This document shows positions 9,045 through 18,629 of a DNA stretch of 64,000 nt, one piece after another (the stretch's first letter is position 1; each line of letters begins with the position of its first letter). The stretch is taken from the NCBI RefSeq assembly GCF_027920545.1, contig NZ_CP115859.1:1661001-1725000 (forward strand), in the 5' to 3' direction. The notes under the pieces were generated by a model. That model had not been told where the DNA came from. It saw only the letters and a list, made by a program, of their open reading frames with translations, and made no database searches. This DNA is from Chryseobacterium camelliae (GTDB lineage: Bacteria; Bacteroidota; Bacteroidia; Flavobacteriales; Weeksellaceae). Made by a program: the position numbers and the translations under genes.

Positions 9045-12000
9045 ATGAAAAAAATTCTAATAACCATTTGTACATTTCTTTGTTTATTATTTAATGCACA
9101 GCTTGATACGGATCATTGGTTTGCTCCAATGGCTTCAAAGGCAGGATCTAGCAGCTTAAATGGCTATTTATATCTATCAACCAACGAAACGACTCCATTC
9201 TCGGTACAAATTTTCAATAACAATATTCTTTTTACGACAGTACAGGTAAGTAAAGGAAATCCCCAGCAAGTATCTATTCCCAATAACTTTTTGATTACCA
9301 CTAATCAATCTCTATTATTTACCCCAAATTCTATGGGAATGTATGTAAAGGGATCTAAAAAATTCTTTGCCAACTATCGATTTTCTTTACAAAATCACGC
9401 CGAAATTATCACTTCAAAAGGGCTGGCCGGATTAGGTACAAAGTTTTATGCAGGAATAATCCCCGTTACAGGTAGCGCAAATTATGTGAACTCTACAATT
9501 GGCGTTACTGCTACTGAAGACAATACTTCAGTGGTTATTTCAGGTTACAATCCAAATGTTGCTTTTTCCGATGGCAGCTCCTCTCCCAGCAAAACATTCA
9601 CCCTCAACAAAGGACAATCATATATCTTAGATGCAGTAAGCACAGACTCTCAATATAATCTGGACGGTTTGGTAGGTGCTAAAATAGAATCTACAAAACC
9701 GATTTCTGTCACCAATGGAAACTTCAACGGGATATACACCATTCTTAACCTCACCAACAACGATGTTCTTATGGATCAGGCCGTTCCTGTTGACAGATTA
9801 GGAAAAGATTTTGTAGTGGTAAAAGGCAATGGATCTGTATCTTCTGAAATGGAGACAGCATTAATCGTAGCGACAGAAAATAACACAACCCTTACCTTCA
9901 ATGGAGCTCCTTCAGGAATCACCTTGAACGAAGGACAGTATTATATGGTTCCGAGTAGCAACTATATTTACCAAGGAGGTACAGATAATTACAACATGGG
10001 AATCTCAGCTAATAAAAACATCTATGTCTATCAGTTATTAGCAGGAGCTTCTTCGACTTCGGGAGCAAATGAATATGCTACCGGCGGAATGAATTTTATC
10101 CCTCCATTAAGCTGCTTCATGCCTAATAAGGTTGATGAAATAGGCTTTATCAACCAGATCGGTTCTCAGAACTATAACACAAAACTCAATATCATAACGC
10201 AGACCGGAGCAACAGTGACTTTAAACAATGGTCCTATTGCAGCAGCTAACGGACCTTATCCGGTAACAGGAAATCCTAATTGGGTAACCTACTCTATTCC
10301 AAACATCACAGGAAACATTACGGTAAATTCCACAAAATCTGTAACAGCAGGAATTGCAGCCGGAAGCGGCGCAGTAGGATATGGCGGATATTTTGCAGGA
10401 TTCTCATCAGTTCCCGTTATTTCAAAAACAGGAGATTGCTATTTGGGAATTTTATTACAGGTTGACAACACCTATGACGGCTACCAATGGTATCTGAACG
10501 GAAATATTATTCCCGGAGCAACTTCTTATTCCATCAATCCGGAATTGTACGGTGCCGGAAATTATACTTGTTTAGTTACAAAAAACAATTGTGAATCTAA
10601 ACTTACCACTCCATACAATTATACACTTTGCCCTCCGATGACCACGACAACGTATGATATCGGATCTTGTAATACAAAAGTTATCACTCCTGCTTTTACG
10701 AATTCCACTCAAACCATTGTTCCGGCGAATACAGCAATTATTGCAGCTCCAACTTCGGGAACCGCAACAGTAAACCCTACAACAGGACAAATCACTTACA
10801 CTCCTAATGCAGGATTAACAACTGATACAACAGACTCATTCATCTATTACATACAAGGAAATGGCAACCCTGCAGATTTTGAATATTTTAAGATCATTAT
10901 CAATATTGATGTATTGCAAGTAAATAGCGCTTCGTTATCTTCTTGTGCGGATGCAAACGGAAACGGAGCTTTTAATCTTACCACAACCAGTGTATCTCCT
11001 GACTCAGGAATCACAGTAACTTATTTCACCAATTCAAATTTAACCGGTCAAATTACAACTCCCGCAGCTTATACAGGCCCTGCCGGAACAGTGTATGCTA
11101 ATGTGACTTCACAGCACGGGTGTTCAAAAACCGCACAGATTACTTTAACAACAATACCTTCTCCGAATATTAATACAGCAAATTTCAATGCGACCCTATG
11201 TGACGATAATTTTGACGGAATTATCAATGTAAATTTTGCTAATGTCACTCCTCAGATCGTTAACAATTCGACTAGTTTTAATGTAAGATATTATTTAGTT
11301 CAGGCAGATGCAACCGCAGGAAATGCCAATTCATTACCTGCAAACTGGACATACACAGCCAACACGACTGTTTACGTAAGAGTAGACGGGCTTACCGGAG
11401 CCTGTGCAACAGTGTTTGGTCAAATTAATTTTAAAATTGGCAATAAAATCAATTTAATTAACAACAATATCAATGTTGATGCTTGCGATGACAACCTTGA
11501 CGGCTCTCAGACAGTGAATCTAAATGATTATAAAAATCAATTTACAGCAGATCCTTCTGTAACGTTAACCTTCCATGTAAACTTAGCTGACGCACAAGCT
11601 GGTAGTAATGCTATTCCTGCTTCACAGGTCATTACCTCAGCCAATACCTTTTACATCAGATTTCAAAGTTCTACAGAATGTCCGAATACAGGCATTTTAA
11701 ATGTAAAATTAAAATCTCCAAAAAAATCCGGTACACTTACCGACCAGACTATTTGCTCAAACAAAAAGGCAATCCTTAATGCCGGTACGGGTTTCACATC
11801 CTATCTTTGGAGTACCGGCGCAACCACTCAGACGATTACAGTTGGAGCCGGCACTTATTATGTAGATTTAGGATTTAACGGATGTGTTTATCGCCAGACA
11901 GTACAAGTAACCACAGCACAAGCTCCCACTATTACAAAAATCGAAACTTCAGGATCTACAGCAACTATTTTTGTTTCGGGAGGTACACCACCTTATCTAT

Positions 12001-12401
12001 ATTCTATAAATGGAATTGATTATCAATCTTCTAATGTTTTCACAGGTTTATCGAGAGGCCCCCATAAAGCGTACGTATTAGGAAAGGACGGATGCCAACC
12101 TACAATAAAAGATTTTTTAATTATAAACCTTATTAACGCTATTACGCCAAACGGAGATGGACATAATGACGTATTAAACTATTCAGATTTAAGAATTAAA
12201 CAAAATGTTTCTATAGAGGTGGTTGACAGATATGGAGCCCCTGTCTATAGATCTTCTGACAACAACTATATCTGGGACGGAAAGTCAGGAGGAAGAACAC
12301 TGTCTACAGGAACATACTGGTATATTTTAAAATGGACTGAACCGGATACTAAATTACCTGTTTCGTACTCCGGATGGATATTGATTAAAAACAGAGAATA
12401 A
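9045..12401 (+). CDS. Array copy 1: secreted IgGFc-binding-like protein with T9SS type B C-terminus
   Basis: I chose the ATG at 9045 (MKKILITICTFLCLLFNAQ, a signal peptide); a TTG nine bases upstream is in frame but unlikely. The protein has 1118 residues. After cleavage comes the array-wide motif D-T-D-H-W-F-A-P. Residues about 60-470 resemble the IgGFc-binding N-terminal region (PF17517 type): EIITSKGLAGLGTKFYAG, TEDNTSVVISG, LMDQAVPVDRLGKDF and YGGYFAGFSSVPVIS. Then come an Ig/PKD-like module (YQWYLNGNIIPGAT), a cadherin-like module (TYTPNAG), two Cys-Asp-Asp modules found otherwise only in copy 5, an SprB-like repeat and a gliding-type C-terminal domain (NAITPNGDGHNDVLNYSDL, IWDGKSGG). 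Such C-termini direct export by the type IX system; cell-surface adhesin is an inference. Confidence 0.88.
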   Translation: MKKILITICTFLCLLFNAQLDTDHWFAPMASKAGSSSLNGYLYLSTNETTPFSVQIFNNNILFTTVQVSKGNPQQVSIPNNFLITTNQSLLFTPNSMGMYVKGSKKFFANYRFSLQNHAEIITSKGLAGLGTKFYAGIIPVTGSANYVNSTIGVTATEDNTSVVISGYNPNVAFSDGSSSPSKTFTLNKGQSYILDAVSTDSQYNLDGLVGAKIESTKPISVTNGNFNGIYTILNLTNNDVLMDQAVPVDRLGKDFVVVKGNGSVSSEMETALIVATENNTTLTFNGAPSGITLNEGQYYMVPSSNYIYQGGTDNYNMGISANKNIYVYQLLAGASSTSGANEYATGGMNFIPPLSCFMPNKVDEIGFINQIGSQNYNTKLNIITQTGATVTLNNGPIAAANGPYPVTGNPNWVTYSIPNITGNITVNSTKSVTAGIAAGSGAVGYGGYFAGFSSVPVISKTGDCYLGILLQVDNTYDGYQWYLNGNIIPGATSYSINPELYGAGNYTCLVTKNNCESKLTTPYNYTLCPPMTTTTYDIGSCNTKVITPAFTNSTQTIVPANTAIIAAPTSGTATVNPTTGQITYTPNAGLTTDTTDSFIYYIQGNGNPADFEYFKIIINIDVLQVNSASLSSCADANGNGAFNLTTTSVSPDSGITVTYFTNSNLTGQITTPAAYTGPAGTVYANVTSQHGCSKTAQITLTTIPSPNINTANFNATLCDDNFDGIINVNFANVTPQIVNNSTSFNVRYYLVQADATAGNANSLPANWTYTANTTVYVRVDGLTGACATVFGQINFKIGNKINLINNNINVDACDDNLDGSQTVNLNDYKNQFTADPSVTLTFHVNLADAQAGSNAIPASQVITSANTFYIRFQSSTECPNTGILNVKLKSPKKSGTLTDQTICSNKKAILNAGTGFTSYLWSTGATTQTITVGAGTYYVDLGFNGCVYRQTVQVTTAQAPTITKIETSGSTATIFVSGGTPPYLYSINGIDYQSSNVFTGLSRGPHKAYVLGKDGCQPTIKDFLIINLINAITPNGDGHNDVLNYSDLRIKQNVSIEVVDRYGAPVYRSSDNNYIWDGKSGGRTLSTGTYWYILKWTEPDTKLPVSYSGWILIKNRE

Positions 12402-12423
12402 TTTTTCTGATATATTGAACATA

Positions 12424-12456
12424 AACGGCTTCATTTGAGGCCGTTCTATTTTTTTG
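12424..12456 (+). terminator. Terminator after array copy 1
   Basis: Stem AACGGC / GCCGTT with a ten-base loop and a following run of seven T. Its stem differs from the CCACG-type terminators of copies 2-4. Confidence 0.65.
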
Positions 12457-12610
12457 AAATATAAGACCAGGGAAAGAAATCCTTACATAGGTATTAAAAA
12501 CAAACATCTTGAATATCAGTTTTTTTCATTTTCCCATATATATTTCAATAAAACTTCAAAAATTATTTTTTAACTTTTATTATTTATAAACAATATTCAA
12601 AATATTGTAT

Positions 12611-12618
12611 TATTTTTG
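12611..12618 (+). promoter_or_regulatory. -7 box of array copy 2
   Basis: TATTTTTG, 23 bases before the ATG, followed by the leader AAATCCTAATTC that is repeated before copies 3 and 4. No clear -33 TTG at standard spacing. Confidence 0.5.
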
Positions 12619-12641
12619 TAGAAATCCTAATTCTAACAAAA

Positions 12642-15485
12642 ATGAAAAGATTTCTACTATCTTTCGTATTATTGTTTTTTACATTTAATACCATCTTTGC
12701 ACAAAAAGATACGGAACACTGGATAGCTCCGTTCTATTATTCTCAGCAATATACACAGGCAGTATACTTATCCACAGATTCCGTAACTCCTTTTGATGTT
12801 AAAATATACACAGGAGGTAATTTTGGAACTTTGGTAGGTACTGTTACCATTAGTAAAAGCAATCCAAAAACGTACTCAATTCCTCGTGTTAATATTGCAA
12901 CAAACAGTACTCTGGAAGCATTTACACCTGTTGATAAAGGGTTATATATCAATGCCCCTAAACCATTTTTCTGTAGCTTGAGAATGGTAGCCAGTACTAC
13001 CCATGCGGAGATTGTAACAAGTAAAGGGAAAGCTGGTATAGGAAAAGAGTTTTACGTAGCTTCAACTCCTTCTACTGCTACTTCTAATAACTTTACTGCG
13101 GCTGTTATGGCAACAGAAAACAATACAACTGTAACTGCAACCTGGACAGGCTTTGTATCATTTTTTGGTGGCTCTCCGACAGGGAATACACATACTTTTA
13201 CTTTAAGCAAAGGACAATCTTTTATCTTTGCCGGGAATGCAGGAGCAGATGCCCCTTTTACAGGAGCTAAAATTGTTTCTGACAAACCTATTACACTTAC
13301 TAACGGAAACGTTAACGGTAACTTTGGTAACAATACCGGTTCCGGATCGGATGCAATTTTAGACCAGTCTGTTCCTACGGAAAGATTGGGAAGCACATTT
13401 GCAATCGTAAGAACCAGGTCTACCACATCTGATCTCGAAGGGGCTATGGTTGTTGCCGTTGAAAATGACACCAAAATATTCATCAACGGATCGACTACTC
13501 CAATCGCTACACTAAACCAAGGCGAGTGGTATAGAATTGCAGGAGACAACTATGTTCTACAAGGAACAAACGGTCATTACAATATGTTTGTATCTACTTC
13601 AAAAAAAGTATATTTATACCAATTGGTTTCTGTTCTTGACAGCAGTGCAACATGCGGATTTAATTACATCCCTCCATTGAATTGTTTCTTACCAAGAAAA
13701 ATTGATGAAATTGCTTTAGTGAACGAAATGCCCCTTGGAGCAAATGACACCAGTACTATTCCTTCAAATCAGCTTATAAAATTGAACATTTTAACAGAGG
13801 CAGGTGCTACTGTTACTTATACCGTAACTCCTCCGGGAGGAGCACCAGGAGCTCCGATTACTCCAACAGCTATACAAGGGCCTTATCCTCTTACAGGAAA
13901 TACAGCGTGGGTTACCTATGGTATTGAAGGGGTGACAGGTACTATTAAGATTGAATCCAATAAAGCAGTAACAGCAGGGATCAACGGAGGATACAGCACT
14001 TCAGGCTATGGAGGATACTTTGCAGGATTCTCTTCGATTCCGGTTATCTCAAAACAAACAGGAGAATGTGCTCCGGGAATCATCCTGGAAGTAGATCCTG
14101 GATATGATTCTTACCAATGGTATTTAAACGGTAATATTATTCCGGGAGCAACTTCAAATACTTATGCGCCATTAGTAGGAGGTAATTATACTGTAAGAGT
14201 AACAATGGGAGGTTGCCAACCTGTAACAACAATTGCTTACAAAGTTTTCTCATGTTTAAAAGAGACAACAAAATCAGATGAAACTTGCGGTACTAAAATC
14301 ATACAGCCTACATTTACTTCTTCAACACAGACTCCGGTTGCTAGTACGGTAAAAATTATCACCCCACCGACGAATGGTACAGCAGTAGTAAATGCAAACG
14401 GAACTATTACTTATACTCCAAATGCTGGTTTTTCAGGTTCAGATGTAATTGTTTACAAATTCTGTGGAAATGATCCTGAATTTGTAGATTGCGAACAGGT
14501 AACTCATACGATAAAAATTGTTCCTCTTGTTCCAAAAGAACCTACAATGACTTCTTGTCAATATGATACAGATCCTACTGCATTGTTTGATCTTACCACT
14601 GCAAATGTTATTGATTACACATCTCCTTATACGAAAAAGTATTACCCTACTCTAAATGATTTAAATACAAATAATAACGAGATCACCGATCCTAAAAAAT
14701 ATGCTTCGGCGGGTGGTTATGTGTATGTAAAAATAACAGCCGAAGGGGGATGTCTTGCAATCACAAGAATTAAATTGGTTCCGATCCCTATAAAAAGATC
14801 TCCACTTTTGGTTGACAAATTTATTTGTATTGATGAAAGAACATCACTGGATGCCGGAGCAGGCTATGACAGCTACCAATGGAGCACAGGAGCTACGACA
14901 CCTTCAATTCAGGGGGTACCTGTAGGAGAATACACTGTAGTTCTTGAAAACAAAGGATGTTTCTTACTACAAACCGTACATGTTAAAAAAGCTCAGGATC
15001 CTGTAATTACTAAAATAGAAATTACCAACAATACAGCTACTGTAATTGTAAGCGGAGGTACTGCTCCGTTCAAATATGCAGTAGACGGAATTACGACTTG
15101 GCAAGATTCAAATGTATTTACGAACTTGTCAAGAGGACAACATACTTTCTATGTAAAAGATGCATATAACTGTACTCCAATTTCGGTAGAAGTTACTGTT
15201 CCAAACTTAATCAATGCAATTACTCCGAATGGAGATAATGTAAATGATGTTATCGACTATAGTGAATTAGCCTATAAAGAAAATCTTAGCTTCGTCATCT
15301 ATGACAGATATGGCAACAAGATTTTCACCGGTGATAAATTCAACAATTATCGTTGGGACGGAAAAGGATCAGGAAAAAAAATTGTGACAGGTACTTACTG
15401 GTATCATATCAATTGGAACGAACCTAATGCCGCTAAAACACCAATACAATATAACGGCTGGATATTGGTAAAAAACAGAGAATAA
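12642..15485 (+). CDS. Array copy 2: secreted IgGFc-binding-like protein with T9SS type B C-terminus
   Basis: 947 residues. Signal peptide of about 20 residues ending FNTIFAQ, then the D-T-E-H-W-I-A-P motif. The IgGFc-binding-like region (about 60-470) contains EIVTSKGKAGIGKEFYVA, AILDQSVPTERLGSTF, FNYIPPLNCFLPRKIDEIA and YGGYFAGFSSIPVIS. The Ig-like module YDSYQWYLNGNIIPGATSN, a cadherin-like module (TYTPNAGFSGSDVIVYKF), a second Ig-like module (YDSYQWSTGATT), an SprB-like repeat and the sorting domain (NAITPNGDNVNDVIDYSEL, YRWDGKGSG) follow. It lacks the two Cys-Asp-Asp modules of copies 1 and 5. Its 3' third is almost identical in DNA to copy 3. Probably a T9SS-exported, surface-attached protein; ligand unknown. 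Confidence 0.88.
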   Translation: MKRFLLSFVLLFFTFNTIFAQKDTEHWIAPFYYSQQYTQAVYLSTDSVTPFDVKIYTGGNFGTLVGTVTISKSNPKTYSIPRVNIATNSTLEAFTPVDKGLYINAPKPFFCSLRMVASTTHAEIVTSKGKAGIGKEFYVASTPSTATSNNFTAAVMATENNTTVTATWTGFVSFFGGSPTGNTHTFTLSKGQSFIFAGNAGADAPFTGAKIVSDKPITLTNGNVNGNFGNNTGSGSDAILDQSVPTERLGSTFAIVRTRSTTSDLEGAMVVAVENDTKIFINGSTTPIATLNQGEWYRIAGDNYVLQGTNGHYNMFVSTSKKVYLYQLVSVLDSSATCGFNYIPPLNCFLPRKIDEIALVNEMPLGANDTSTIPSNQLIKLNILTEAGATVTYTVTPPGGAPGAPITPTAIQGPYPLTGNTAWVTYGIEGVTGTIKIESNKAVTAGINGGYSTSGYGGYFAGFSSIPVISKQTGECAPGIILEVDPGYDSYQWYLNGNIIPGATSNTYAPLVGGNYTVRVTMGGCQPVTTIAYKVFSCLKETTKSDETCGTKIIQPTFTSSTQTPVASTVKIITPPTNGTAVVNANGTITYTPNAGFSGSDVIVYKFCGNDPEFVDCEQVTHTIKIVPLVPKEPTMTSCQYDTDPTALFDLTTANVIDYTSPYTKKYYPTLNDLNTNNNEITDPKKYASAGGYVYVKITAEGGCLAITRIKLVPIPIKRSPLLVDKFICIDERTSLDAGAGYDSYQWSTGATTPSIQGVPVGEYTVVLENKGCFLLQTVHVKKAQDPVITKIEITNNTATVIVSGGTAPFKYAVDGITTWQDSNVFTNLSRGQHTFYVKDAYNCTPISVEVTVPNLINAITPNGDNVNDVIDYSELAYKENLSFVIYDRYGNKIFTGDKFNNYRWDGKGSGKKIVTGTYWYHINWNEPNAAKTPIQYNGWILVKNRE
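14856..14974 (+). repeat. 119-base segment identical to one in copy 3
   Basis: These bases match 17862-17980 with no difference, including third codon positions. They sit in a longer stretch, from about 14800 to the gene end, where the two copies differ only at scattered bases. The upstream halves of the same genes are clearly diverged. Confidence 0.85.
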
Positions 15486-15507
15486 TTAAAAAAACTTATA
15501 TCTTATT

Positions 15508-15537
15508 AAACCACGTTTTTTAAAAGCGTGGTTTTTT
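15508..15537 (+). terminator. Terminator after array copy 2
   Basis: Stem AAACCACG / CGTGGTTT followed by a T run. The CCACG core recurs after copies 3 and 4. Confidence 0.8.
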
Positions 15538-15593
15538 TATTGTTTTAATATCGAATACTACATTTTTTTATCAATATATGTCAAATATTATTT

Positions 15594-15601
15594 TAAATTT
15601 G
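15594..15601 (+). promoter_or_regulatory. -7 box of array copy 3
   Basis: TAAATTTG, 22 bases before the ATG, with the same AAAAATCCTAATTC leader as copy 4. Upstream it shares a TCAAATATT-type segment with copy 4. Confidence 0.55.
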
Positions 15602-15623
15602 TAAAAATCCTAATTCCAAAACT

Positions 15624-18491
15624 ATGAAAAGACTTTTACTCTCTTTCGTATTATTGTTTTTTACATTTAATACCGTCTTTGCTCAGAAAGACACAGACCA
15701 TTGGATCGCTCCTTATTATGCTTCCACAACCTATACACAAGCTTTGTATTTATCTACTGATTCTGTAACCCCTTTTGATGTTAAAATATACACAGGAGAT
15801 AATTTTGCAACTTTACTGGGAACCGTTACCATTAGCAAGGGCAATCCTATCACCTATCCTATCTTATCTGCCAATATTGCTACAAACGTGGCAAATGAAG
15901 CACAGACTCCTCTTACTAAAGGGATCTATCTTCAAGGAAATAAAGCTTTTTTCTGTACCTTAAGAATGGTAGCCGGTACCACCCATGCAGAAATTGTCAC
16001 CAGTAAAGGTAAGGCTGGGATCGGTAATGAATTTTACGTAGCTAACACTCCTTCACAATATTCAACCACGGGTAATAATTTTACAGCCGGAATATTAGCT
16101 ACAGAAGACAATACAAATGTAACCGTAAGCTGGGCGGGAACCCCGTCTTTTTTCGGGATTAATGCACCTACCGGAAATACCATTACTTTTAAATTAGACA
16201 AAGGAGAATCTTATATTTTTGCCGGCACGGGTTCTCCGGCTACAAATATGTCTTCATTTATTGGAGCAAAAATAGTTTCCGATAAGCCAGTTTCTTTAAC
16301 CAATGGAAACGTAAACGGAAACTTCGGAACCGTACCCGGATCTTCAGGATCAGACGCTATTCTTGACCAGTCGGTTCCTACAAGCAGATTAGGAAATACA
16401 TTTGCGATGGTAAAATCTGTTACAACAACCGACGATCTGGAAGGCGCTATTGTAGTTGCTACCAAAAACAATACACAGATTTTTGTAAATGGATCTGGGA
16501 CAGCCTTAGCAACTCTCAATGCGGGAGAATGGTACAGAATAACTCTATCAAACTTTGTGGCACAAGGAGCTTCCGGACATTACAATATGTTCATTTCCAC
16601 CACGGAAAATGTTTACGTATATCAATTAGTGGCTACTACTAATAATGCAACCTGTGGTTTTAATTATATTCCACCATTGAACTGTTTTTTACCGAAATCC
16701 ATTGATGAAATTGCGAAAATCAACGAGATGCCTCTTGGTCCCGGCGGAGCAAGTCAGGTTATTCCGGTAGGGTCGCCTTCATCACCCACTACCCTCAAAT
16801 TAAACATATTAACTGAAGCTGGGGCAACAGTTACTTATAGCATTAACGGGGCAGCTCCTATAACACCTGCTGCGACTGACGGACCTTATCCACTTACCGG
16901 AAACACGACTTGGGTAACATACGGAATTACAGGCATTTCAGGCAACGTAGCCATACAATCTAACAAGGCAGTTACCGCCGGTATTAATGGAGGATACAGC
17001 ACTTCGGGATATGGAGGATATTTTGCAGGATTCTCGTCAGTACCGGTAATTACAAAAAAATCCGGGGATTGTGCACCGGGTATTATTTTGGAAGTAAATG
17101 CCGGCTACGATACTTACCAATGGTATTTAAACGGTAATATTATTCCGGGAGCAACTTCAAATACTTATGCGCCATTAGTAGGAGGTAACTACACCGTGAA
17201 AGTAACTGTGGGAGGATGCCTAACTGCCGCTACAACTCCAATTTTTAAAGTATTTTCATGTTTAAAAGAAACTACAAAATCGGATGAAACTTGCGGACCT
17301 AAAATCATACAGCCTACATTCACTTCCTCAACACAGACTCCGGTTGCAAGTACAGTAAAAATCATCACCCCACCGACGAATGGTACAGCAGTAGTAAACG
17401 CAAACGGAACTATTACTTATTCTCCGAATATTGGTTTTGCTGGCTCAGATGTAATTGTTTACAAATTCTGTGGAAATGCTCCTGAATTCATAGATTGTGA
17501 ACAGGTAACTCATACCATAAAAATTGTACCTCTTGTTGGAAAAGAGCCTACCATCACGGCATGCCAGTATGACACCAACCCTACTGCATTATTTGATCTT
17601 ACTACTGCAAATGTGACCGATTACCCTGCTCCTAGCATAAAAAGATATTTTCCGACATTGAATGACATGAACACTAATAATAATGAGATCACAGATCCTA
17701 AAAAATATGCTTCGGCAGGTGGTTTCGTTTATGTTAAGATAGCTGCGGAAGGAGGTTGTAACGGAACTGCAAAAATTAAATTAGTTACAATTCCTATAAA
17801 AAGATCGCCACTTTTGGTTGACAAGTTTATTTGTATTGATGAAAGAACATCACTAGATGCAGGAGCAGGCTATGACAGCTACCAATGGAGCACAGGAGCT
17901 ACGACACCTTCAATTCAGGGGGTACCTGTAGGAGAATACACTGTAGTTCTTGAAAACAAAGGATGTTTCTTACTACAAACTGTACATGTTAAAAAAGCTC
18001 AGGATCCTGTAATTACTAAAATAGAAATCACCAACAATACAGCTACTGTAATTGTAAACGGAGGAGTTGCTCCTTACAAATATGCAGTAGACGGAATTAC
18101 GACTTGGCAAGATTCAAATGTATTTACAAACTTATCAAGAGGACAACATACTTTCTACGTAAAAGATGCTTATAACTGTACTCCGGTTTCGGTAGAAGTC
18201 ACTGTTCCAAACTTAATCAACGCAATTACTCCGAACGGTGATCATGTAAATGATGTTATCGACTACAGTGCATTAGCCTATAAAGAGAATCTTACATTTG
18301 TAGTTTATGACAGATATGGCAACAAGATTTTCACCGGTGATAAATTCAATAACTACCGTTGGGACGGAAAAGGATCCGGGAAAAAAATTGTGACAGGTAC
18401 TTACTGGTATCATATCAATTGGAACGAACCTAATACCGCTAAAACGCCTATACAATATAGCGGCTGGATATTGGTAAAAAACAGAGAATAA
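15624..18491 (+). CDS. Array copy 3: secreted IgGFc-binding-like protein with T9SS type B C-terminus
   Basis: 955 residues, with the same plan as copy 2. The signal peptide is nearly the same (MKRLLLSFVLLFFTFNTVFA), then D-T-D-H-W-I-A-P. The IgGFc-binding-like region has EIVTSKGKAGIGNEFYVA, AILDQSVPTSRLGNTF and YGGYFAGFSSVPVIT. The Ig-like module, cadherin-like module, second Ig-like module, SprB-like repeat and C-terminal sorting domain follow. Residues from about 735 to the end are nearly identical to copy 2, while residues 30-450 differ at many positions. That pattern points to gene conversion or a recent partial duplication. Own -7 box and terminator imply a single-gene transcript. Function inferred only from domain type and export signal. 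Confidence 0.88.
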   Translation: MKRLLLSFVLLFFTFNTVFAQKDTDHWIAPYYASTTYTQALYLSTDSVTPFDVKIYTGDNFATLLGTVTISKGNPITYPILSANIATNVANEAQTPLTKGIYLQGNKAFFCTLRMVAGTTHAEIVTSKGKAGIGNEFYVANTPSQYSTTGNNFTAGILATEDNTNVTVSWAGTPSFFGINAPTGNTITFKLDKGESYIFAGTGSPATNMSSFIGAKIVSDKPVSLTNGNVNGNFGTVPGSSGSDAILDQSVPTSRLGNTFAMVKSVTTTDDLEGAIVVATKNNTQIFVNGSGTALATLNAGEWYRITLSNFVAQGASGHYNMFISTTENVYVYQLVATTNNATCGFNYIPPLNCFLPKSIDEIAKINEMPLGPGGASQVIPVGSPSSPTTLKLNILTEAGATVTYSINGAAPITPAATDGPYPLTGNTTWVTYGITGISGNVAIQSNKAVTAGINGGYSTSGYGGYFAGFSSVPVITKKSGDCAPGIILEVNAGYDTYQWYLNGNIIPGATSNTYAPLVGGNYTVKVTVGGCLTAATTPIFKVFSCLKETTKSDETCGPKIIQPTFTSSTQTPVASTVKIITPPTNGTAVVNANGTITYSPNIGFAGSDVIVYKFCGNAPEFIDCEQVTHTIKIVPLVGKEPTITACQYDTNPTALFDLTTANVTDYPAPSIKRYFPTLNDMNTNNNEITDPKKYASAGGFVYVKIAAEGGCNGTAKIKLVTIPIKRSPLLVDKFICIDERTSLDAGAGYDSYQWSTGATTPSIQGVPVGEYTVVLENKGCFLLQTVHVKKAQDPVITKIEITNNTATVIVNGGVAPYKYAVDGITTWQDSNVFTNLSRGQHTFYVKDAYNCTPVSVEVTVPNLINAITPNGDHVNDVIDYSALAYKENLTFVVYDRYGNKIFTGDKFNNYRWDGKGSGKKIVTGTYWYHINWNEPNTAKTPIQYSGWILVKNRE
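17862..17980 (+). repeat. Copy 3 partner of the 119-base identical segment
   Basis: Identical to 14856-14974 in copy 2. The first mismatches on either side are single synonymous changes, so the shared tract is longer than this block at slightly lower identity. Confidence 0.85.
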
Positions 18492-18510
18492 TTTTTAAAT
18501 TATATTTTTG

Positions 18511-18542
18511 AAGCCACGATTTTAAAAGATTGTGGCTTTTTT
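18511..18542 (+). terminator. Terminator after array copy 3
   Basis: Stem AAGCCACGAT / ATTGTGGCTT (one G-T pair) followed by T6. Confidence 0.8.
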
Positions 18543-18598
18543 ATTATTTCTTTATCATATTTTATTATATTTTTTACAAAACATATCAAATATTCTTT

Positions 18599-18606
18599 TA
18601 ATTTTG
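18599..18606 (+). promoter_or_regulatory. -7 box of array copy 4
   Basis: TAATTTTG, 23 bases before the ATG, with the AAAAATCCTAATTC leader. The spacing and leader match copies 2 and 3, so the promoter was probably duplicated with the gene. Confidence 0.55.
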
Positions 18607-18629
18607 CAAAAATCCTAATTCTATCGTTT

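Noticed and set aside
13052..13549. 165-codon minus-strand open frame within array copy 2
   Set aside because: Antisense to the IgGFc-binding-like region; similar shadows occur in copies 3 and 4 at matching places, which reflects the repeated coding sequence rather than a gene.
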